A stretch of DNA of 64,000 nucleotides from Nocardioides massiliensis. GTDB taxonomy: Bacteria; Actinomycetota; Actinomycetes; Propionibacteriales; Nocardioidaceae. The notes beneath the pieces were generated by a model that saw nothing but the letters and a program-made list of their open reading frames with translations, ran no database searches and was not told where the DNA came from. The DNA lies in assembly GCF_030811215.1 (NCBI RefSeq), contig NZ_JAUSQM010000001.1, positions 2,418,001 through 2,482,000 on the forward strand, written 5' to 3'. Of the stretch, positions 58,775-64,000 are shown one piece after another; the stretch's first letter is position 1; each line of letters starts with the position of its first letter. The position numbers and the translations under genes are program-made.

Positions 58775-61700
58775 TCAGGAGGGCAGCACCGGGACGCTCG
58801 ACGGGGCGTCGCCCAACCGCAGGACCTGGTCCATCTCGTCCAGCCCGATGCCGTCGTGGGTGATCCACACCAGGGTGCGGTCGCGGTCGCGCAGCAGGTC
58901 GGCGGTCACGGCGCGGGCGGTGGGGCCGTCGAGGTGGGCGGTCGGCTCGTCGAGCACGAGGACCGGGGGGTCGGCCAGGATCGCGCGGGCCAGGCCGAGG
59001 CGGGCCCGCTCGCCGCCGGAGACCGCCGCACCGCCGTCGCCCACGCGCGTGTGGAGCCCGGCAGGCAGGCCCGCGACCCAGTCGCCGAGGCCGGCGCGTT
59101 CGAGGGCCGCAGCCACCTCGTGGTCGGTGGCGTCGGGACGGGCGAGGCGGACGTTCTCGACGACGCTCGAGCCGAAGACGTAGGGGTCGTCGTCGACCAG
59201 GAGCACCCGGGAGCGCACGTCGTCGAGCGCCAGCTGCCGGACGTCGACACCGTCGAGGTCGACATGGCCGGTGCGGGGGTCGATGAAGCGCAGCAGCACG
59301 GCCGCGAGGGTCGACTTGCCCGAGCCCGACGGTCCGACCACCCCGACCCGGGTGCCGGGACGCAGCCGCAGGTCGAGGTCGGTGAAGGCGTCGCGTCCGC
59401 CGTAGCCCGCCGAGATGCGGACGGCGTCGAGGCGCGGGTGCGGTCCGGGCCGCGGTGCCGGGTGCTGGGGGTCGGTGACCACCGGACGCCGGCTGCTGAG
59501 GTCGTCGAGCCGCTCCTGCGCGGCGCGGGTGCGCACGCGCAGCGCCCCGGCCTCGGCCAGCGGGGTGAGCACGTCGGCCAGGGCGAGCGGCACGAGCAGG
59601 GCCAGCGCGAGCAGCGGGCCGCTGATCGCGCCGTCGGCGTACTCCCGTGAGCCCGTGGCGGCGATCGCGACGATCGCGGCGAGCACGAGGGGGGCCACGG
59701 CGGCACGACCGAACGCCTGGCCACGCAGGGAGCGGTGCTGGGCGGCGGCGAGCCGCTCGCCGCTGTCCAGGGCGCGCTCCGCGGCGTGGTCGTCGCGCTG
59801 CCATAGGCGCAGGTCACGCAGGTCGGTGACCAGCTCGGTGACGCGGGCCGAGAGGTCGGAGCGGTGCGTCACCGCCGCGGTCTCGGCGTGCCGGGCACCC
59901 CACCGGCCCAGGGCGTACGCCGCCGCACCCGCCACCGTCGCGGTGAGCAGCAGCACCAGGCCGGCGACCGGCAGCAGCCAGCCGACGACCGCGCAGGTCA
60001 CGAGGACCACCCAGATCGCCGAGGCCACCGGCTGGCGGACCCGGAGCCGGTCGTCGAGCAGGGCGTCGACGTCGTCAACCACGCCGGCGAGCAGGTCACC
60101 GCGGCGCCGGCCGAGCGCACCCGGGACGAGGGGGACCAGGGCGGCGTACACCTCGGTGCGCCGACGCGCCAGCATGCGCAGGACGAGGTCGTGGGACAGC
60201 AACCGCTCGGCGTACCTCATCGCGGGACGGGCCAGCCCGAAAGCGCGCACCCCCACGATCGCCACCATCAACATCAGCACCGGGGGCTGCTCGGAGGCGC
60301 GGACGATCAGCCAGCCGGCGGTGGCGGTGAGGGCGACACCCGCCAGCGACGAACCGGCGCCGAGGAAGGTGGCCAGGGCCCAGCGCCAGCGCGAGGTGCC
60401 GGTCTCGGTGGTATCGCTGGTCTCGAGCCCGCTCGCGGCATCGTGGTCTCGGGGGGCTGGGGAGGCGTCGGCGTCGGTGCGCGGCCGGGGCAGCAGGGAC
60501 GCGACCGGACGCTCACGCTCGGGGACCAGCGGCGCCGGCAGCGTGATGACGTGGTCGGCCTCCTGCACGAGGGCGGGCCGGTGGGCGACGACCACGACGA
60601 GGGCGGAGGTGGCCAGCTCGCGGATGACGCGCAGGACGACCTCCTCGGACTCGGCGTCGAGGTGGGCGCTGGGTTCGTCGAGCACGACCAGCGGCCGCTT
60701 GGCGAGCACGACGCGGGCGAGCGCGAGCCGCGCCCGCTGCCCGGCCGAGAGTCCCGCGCCGTCCTCGCCGAGCTCGGTGGCGAGCCCGGCGGGCAGGGCG
60801 GCGACGACGGTGGCGAGGCCGACCGAGGTCAGCGCTGCCCACAGCTCGGGCTCGGTGGCCTCGGGCGCACCCAGGCGGAGGTTGGCGCTGATGGTGTCGG
60901 ACTGCAGCCACGGGCGCTGGGGCAGCCACGCGATGCGGCCTCGCCACAGCGCAGGCTCGAGCTCGTGCACCGGCACGCCACCGACCTCGACGGCACCGTG
61001 GGTCGGCTCCAGGTCGCCGACCAGCGCGGCGAGCAGCGTCGACTTGCCCGAGCCGCTGGCCCCGCTGATCGCGACCAGGCCGCGGGCGGGCAGCACGGCG
61101 TCGAGCCGGCGTACGGCAGGGGTGGTGCGCTCGGGCCAGGTGAGCTCGAGATCGTGCAGGCGCAGGGGGCGCGGGACGTCGAGCGCGCCGAGCAGCGACC
61201 CCGTGGCCGGGTCGTCGAGGTCGTGGAGCGGGTCGAGATCGAGGTCGTCGAGGGCGAGGACCTCCTCGAGCGTCGCGCTGCCCTCGGCGGCGGCGTGGAA
61301 CTCCGCGCCGACGCGGCGCAGCGGCCAGTACGCCTCGGGCGCGAGCAGCAGCACGGTGAGGGCGACCTGGAGCTCCAGGCTGCCGCCGGCCAGTCGCAGG
61401 CCGACGAGCACGGCCACCAGCGCGACCGAGATGGTCGCCACGAGCTCCAGCACGCCGGAGGAGGCGAACGCCAGCCGCATGGTGTCGACGGTGGTCCGCC
61501 GGTAGCGGTCGGTCACCGCGGCGATGGTGTCGGTCTGCGCCCGCGCCCGCCGGTGCACGACCAGCGTCGGCAACCCGCGGACGACGTCGACGAAGTGCCC
61601 GGCCAGCGCCGACAGGGCGGCGTACTGCGCATCGGCCTTGTCGCGGGTGGTGAGGCCCACGAGGATCGCGAAGACCGGCACGAGTGGGAGGGTCAGGACG

Positions 61701-62188
61701 ACGACGAGCGCGCTCCACCAGTCGAGCCAGGCGATCGCGGCCACGGTGGCCAGCGGCAGGACGGCCGCCGTGACGAGCGCCGGGAGGTAGCGCACGAGAT
61801 AGGGCTCGGCGGCCGCGATGCCGCGGGTCGCGAGCAGGGCGAGGCCGCCCGTGCGGCGGCCGGTGAGCCCGACCGGTCCGACCCGCTGGATCGCGGCGAG
61901 CACGCGGGCCCGCAGCCCCGCGCCGACCTGGGCGGCCGCACGCGCCCCGGCCAGGTCGCTCGCGAGCCCACCCGCGACGCGCCCGAGCACCACGAGCCCG
62001 AGCACCAGCGCGGGCTGGTGCCAGCTGGTGCCGGTGGGGTCGTCGAGGACGGCCACCACCAGCCACCCGAGCGCGAACGCCTGGGCGACCACGAGCAACC
62101 CGGTCGCGACGGATGCCAGGACCATGGCGACCAACGCGCCGGTCGCGGGCCGCAGCAGCGGCAGGTGCCGCGGGTCGAGGGGCTTCAT
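58775..62188 (-). CDS. cydDC: Fused CydD-CydC thiol exporter ABC transporter
   Basis: 1137 residues: two ABC half-transporters in one chain, needed to export glutathione/cysteine and assemble cytochrome bd. The CydD-like half has six membrane helices and an ATPase with GASGSGKSTLLAAL, LSAGQRARLALARVVL and LVVLDEPSAHLDAES. The CydC-like half (from about 560) has its own helices, GPSGSGKSTLAAVLL, VSGGERARLGLARAIL and VLVLDEPTAHLDGPT. Both ATP sites look intact. The linker (about 540-580) is polar. ATG 62188 begins a family-like N-terminus (MKPLDPRHLPLLRP) seven bases after cydB; the frame extends upstream without support. Confidence 0.93.
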   Translation of the reverse strand: MKPLDPRHLPLLRPATGALVAMVLASVATGLLVVAQAFALGWLVVAVLDDPTGTSWHQPALVLGLVVLGRVAGGLASDLAGARAAAQVGAGLRARVLAAIQRVGPVGLTGRRTGGLALLATRGIAAAEPYLVRYLPALVTAAVLPLATVAAIAWLDWWSALVVVLTLPLVPVFAILVGLTTRDKADAQYAALSALAGHFVDVVRGLPTLVVHRRARAQTDTIAAVTDRYRRTTVDTMRLAFASSGVLELVATISVALVAVLVGLRLAGGSLELQVALTVLLLAPEAYWPLRRVGAEFHAAAEGSATLEEVLALDDLDLDPLHDLDDPATGSLLGALDVPRPLRLHDLELTWPERTTPAVRRLDAVLPARGLVAISGASGSGKSTLLAALVGDLEPTHGAVEVGGVPVHELEPALWRGRIAWLPQRPWLQSDTISANLRLGAPEATEPELWAALTSVGLATVVAALPAGLATELGEDGAGLSAGQRARLALARVVLAKRPLVVLDEPSAHLDAESEEVVLRVIRELATSALVVVVAHRPALVQEADHVITLPAPLVPERERPVASLLPRPRTDADASPAPRDHDAASGLETSDTTETGTSRWRWALATFLGAGSSLAGVALTATAGWLIVRASEQPPVLMLMVAIVGVRAFGLARPAMRYAERLLSHDLVLRMLARRRTEVYAALVPLVPGALGRRRGDLLAGVVDDVDALLDDRLRVRQPVASAIWVVLVTCAVVGWLLPVAGLVLLLTATVAGAAAYALGRWGARHAETAAVTHRSDLSARVTELVTDLRDLRLWQRDDHAAERALDSGERLAAAQHRSLRGQAFGRAAVAPLVLAAIVAIAATGSREYADGAISGPLLALALLVPLALADVLTPLAEAGALRVRTRAAQERLDDLSSRRPVVTDPQHPAPRPGPHPRLDAVRISAGYGGRDAFTDLDLRLRPGTRVGVVGPSGSGKSTLAAVLLRFIDPRTGHVDLDGVDVRQLALDDVRSRVLLVDDDPYVFGSSVVENVRLARPDATDHEVAAALERAGLGDWVAGLPAGLHTRVGDGGAAVSGGERARLGLARAILADPPVLVLDEPTAHLDGPTARAVTADLLRDRDRTLVWITHDGIGLDEMDQVLRLGDAPSSVPVLPS

Positions 62189-62195
62189 GTCGCCG

Positions 62196-63224
62196 TCACC
62201 GCGCCTGCGCCAGCTCCTCGGTCGGGATGTGCCGCGTCGAGATCCGCTTGCGGAACACCCAGTACGTCCATGCCTGGTATCCCAGCACGATCGGCGTGAA
62301 CAGCGCAGCAACCCAGGTCATCACGGTCAGCGTGTAGTCGGTCGCGGCGGCGTTGGTCGTCGTCAGGGAGTACGCCGGATTGGTGCTGGAGGGCATGACG
62401 TCGGGGAAGAGCGCGAGGAAGAGCCCCGCGACCGCGAGCGCGATCGTGACGAAGGTGCCGGTGAAGGCCCAGCCCTCGCGGCCGGCGCGCGCGGCGCTGA
62501 TGGCGGCGAGCAGGGCAGTAGCGGCGAGCAAGAACGCGACCGCGGAGCCGATCGACCCGGTGCGGCCCTGCGTCCACAGCAAGAACACCACCGCGACGAC
62601 CGCAGCGGCAAGGCCGAGCTTGACCGACAGCGCCCGTGCGCGGTGGCGGATGTCGCCGTCGGTCTTGAGTGCCACGAACATCGCGCCGTGGGTGAGGAAC
62701 AACAGCAGCGTGGTCACGCCGCCGAGCAGTGCGTAGGGGTTGAGCAGGGTGAAGAGGGTGCCGGTGAACTCCTTGTCGGCGTCGATCGGCACGCCGGCCA
62801 CGATGTTGGCGAAGGCGACGCCCCACAGCAGCGCAGGCACGAACGAGCCACCGATGAGCGCGGCGTCCCACCGGCCGCGCCACTGCGCGGTGTCGCCCTT
62901 GTGGCGGTACTCGAAGGCGAGGTTGCGCAGGATCAGCGCGACCAGGATCAGCAGCAACGGGAGGTAGAAGCCGCTGAACAGCGTGGCGTACCACTCCGGG
63001 AACGCCGCGAAGGTGGCGCCGCCGGCGACCAGCACCCACACCTCGTTGCCGTCCCAGACGGGCCCGACGGTGTTGATCATGACGCGCCGCTCGGTCTCGT
63101 CGCGGGCCAGCACCGGCACCAGCATGCCGACGCCGAAGTCGAAGCCCTCGAGGGTGAAGTAGCCGATCCACAGGACCGCGATGAGCACGAACCAGACGGT
63201 GGTGAGCTCGATGCCGAAGATCAT
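62196..63224 (-). CDS. cydB: Cytochrome bd ubiquinol/menaquinol oxidase subunit II
   Basis: 342 residues with about eight membrane helices. CydB pairs with CydA to form the high-affinity, non-proton-pumping terminal oxidase. FVLIAVLWIGYFTLEGFDFGVGML, TVGPVWDGNEVWVLVAGGATFAAFP and SGFYLPLLLILVALILRNLAFEYR are diagnostic. Its order cydA-cydB-cydDC on the minus strand is the usual one. Confidence 0.96.
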   Translation of the reverse strand: MIFGIELTTVWFVLIAVLWIGYFTLEGFDFGVGMLVPVLARDETERRVMINTVGPVWDGNEVWVLVAGGATFAAFPEWYATLFSGFYLPLLLILVALILRNLAFEYRHKGDTAQWRGRWDAALIGGSFVPALLWGVAFANIVAGVPIDADKEFTGTLFTLLNPYALLGGVTTLLLFLTHGAMFVALKTDGDIRHRARALSVKLGLAAAVVAVVFLLWTQGRTGSIGSAVAFLLAATALLAAISAARAGREGWAFTGTFVTIALAVAGLFLALFPDVMPSSTNPAYSLTTTNAAATDYTLTVMTWVAALFTPIVLGYQAWTYWVFRKRISTRHIPTEELAQAR

Positions 63225-63261
63225 CGTCTTCCTCTTCTCTCGCTTGTCTCGGGTCGGCCGG

Positions 63262-64000
63262 TCAGTAGGCGAACGCCATCGGGGCGTCCTGGTCGTGGTC
63301 GGGGGAGCCCGGGTCCGGCGGCTCGACGAACGGCTCCGGTCCCTTCTTCGTGAACTTCGCGAGCAGGCCGATCTCGATGACCATGAGCACGCCGTACAAC
63401 GCGGTCAGGACGACGACGGAGATCAGTGCCTCGGTGACGCTGACGCCCGGGGAGACGCCGCGCTCGGTGGTCATCAGCCCGAAGACCACCCACGGCTGAC
63501 GGCCCATCTCGGTGAAGATCCAGCCGAACGAGTTGGCGGCGGCGAGCGCGATCGGCAGGCCGATGCCGACCCGGCCGATCCACGACGGCAAGCGGGCGCC
63601 GTCGTTGCGTCGGCGCGTCAGCCACAGCACCAGGGCCGCACCGCCGGCACCGATGACGCCGAAGCCCATCATCCAGCGGAAGCTCCAGTAGGTGACGGGG
63701 ATGTTGGGCACGTACTCGGAGGCCGTGTAGTAGGCCGCGCCCGGGTCGGTGCCGTACTCCTCGCGGTAGGTTTCGCGCAGCTCGTTGATGCCCTTGACCT
63801 CGGCGTCGAAGCTGCCGGCGCCGAGCCAGGAGAGCAGGCAGGGCACCGTGAGCGCGAACTTCTCCTCGCGACCGTCGGGGGTGCCGATGGTGAGGACCGA
63901 GAACGGCGCGCACGACTCGGCGGTCTCGTAGAGCCCCTCGGCCGCGGCCATCTTCATCGGCTGCACCTCGGTCATGATCTTGCCCTGGATGTCGCCGGAG
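63262..64000 (-). CDS. cydA: Cytochrome bd oxidase subunit I, C-terminal part
   Basis: The gene continues beyond the right edge; the last 246 codons are present. The segment GKIMTEVQPMKMAAAEGLYE at the edge is internal to CydA (Met ligand region for heme b558 and Q-loop follow-on), and TEMGRQPWVVFGLM is the conserved GRQPW motif. The C-terminus PDPGSPDHDQDAPMAFAY is charged and cytoplasmic. It lies 37 bases upstream of cydB. Confidence 0.95.
   Translation of the reverse strand, partial: SGDIQGKIMTEVQPMKMAAAEGLYETAESCAPFSVLTIGTPDGREEKFALTVPCLLSWLGAGSFDAEVKGINELRETYREEYGTDPGAAYYTASEYVPNIPVTYWSFRWMMGFGVIGAGGAALVLWLTRRRNDGARLPSWIGRVGIGLPIALAAANSFGWIFTEMGRQPWVVFGLMTTERGVSPGVSVTEALISVVVLTALYGVLMVIEIGLLAKFTKKGPEPFVEPPDPGSPDHDQDAPMAFAY

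Noticed and set aside
59864-62299. Plus-strand open frame of 811 codons opposite cydDC
   Set aside because: Arg/Gly-rich translation without motifs, opposite an intact ABC transporter.

Overview
The window is a GC-rich, densely coding stretch of actinobacterial chromosome with many GTG starts, 1-4 base gene overlaps and leaderless promoters. Gene order (yraN-comM-dprA-xerC-rpsB-tsf-pyrH-frr-cdsA-rlmN ... dxr-rseP-ispG ... proS ... rimP-nusA-ylxR-infB-rbfA-truB-ribF ... rpsO-pnp-M16-dapB ... thyA-dfrA ... dapA-rnj) points to the Nocardioidaceae (Propionibacteriales), most likely Nocardioides or a close relative. That assignment is inferred from gene content, not from a search.

Layout. 1-386: the 3' end of an IS110-family transposase and its non-coding tail. 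640-2384: a TadE/TadG-like pair. 2515-6693: YraN, ComM-type ATPase, DprA and XerC. 6655-7302 (minus): a secreted M23 peptidase. 7802-13248: translation, nucleotide and lipid genes. 13294-19867: propionyl-CoA synthetase, two MEP-pathway enzymes (Dxr, IspG), the site-2 protease and a GNAT protein. 19878-24395: a secreted protein facing three tandem secreted CHAP/LGFP-like paralogues. 24441-26219: proS. 26220-29461: a structured intergenic region, a decayed beta-propeller gene and three minus-strand genes for a cytoplasmic ferritin-like protein and two lipoproteins. 29543-37348: the rimP-to-ribF translation block. 37345-40409: a membrane protein and a convergent molybdopterin oxidoreductase. 40581-45601: rpsO, pnp, M16 protease and dapB. 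45622-47738: a tandem palindromic repeat, AzlCD exporter, a small membrane protein and a GNAT. 47875-53007: paaABCDE (phenylacetyl-CoA epoxidase), interrupted between paaA and paaB by an intact IS110 element. 53099-58767: trypsin-like protease, thyA, dfrA, a lipoprotein, dapA and RNase J. 58775-64000 (minus): fused CydDC, CydB and the C-terminal part of CydA (cytochrome bd oxidase and its assembly exporter).

Functional links: DapB and DapA act in lysine/diaminopimelate synthesis, ThyA and DfrA in the folate-thymidylate cycle, and Dxr and IspG in isoprenoid synthesis. NusA, IF-2, RbfA, TruB, RimP, S2, EF-Ts, S15 and PNPase form the core expression machinery.

The most interesting signal is the IS110 element in the paa operon. 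Its non-coding end (50118-50346) carries two pairs of short segments matching the two target flanks and the two element termini, arranged like the target- and donor-binding loops of a bridge RNA. A TTGACA hexamer near the other terminus could form a promoter in the excised circle. The IS110 remnant at the left edge shows two of the same hallmarks. Other signals worth checking are mutually exclusive RNA hairpins over the infB ribosome binding site, a hairpin enclosing the yraN ribosome binding site, several long perfect inverted repeats, and the CHAP paralogues.
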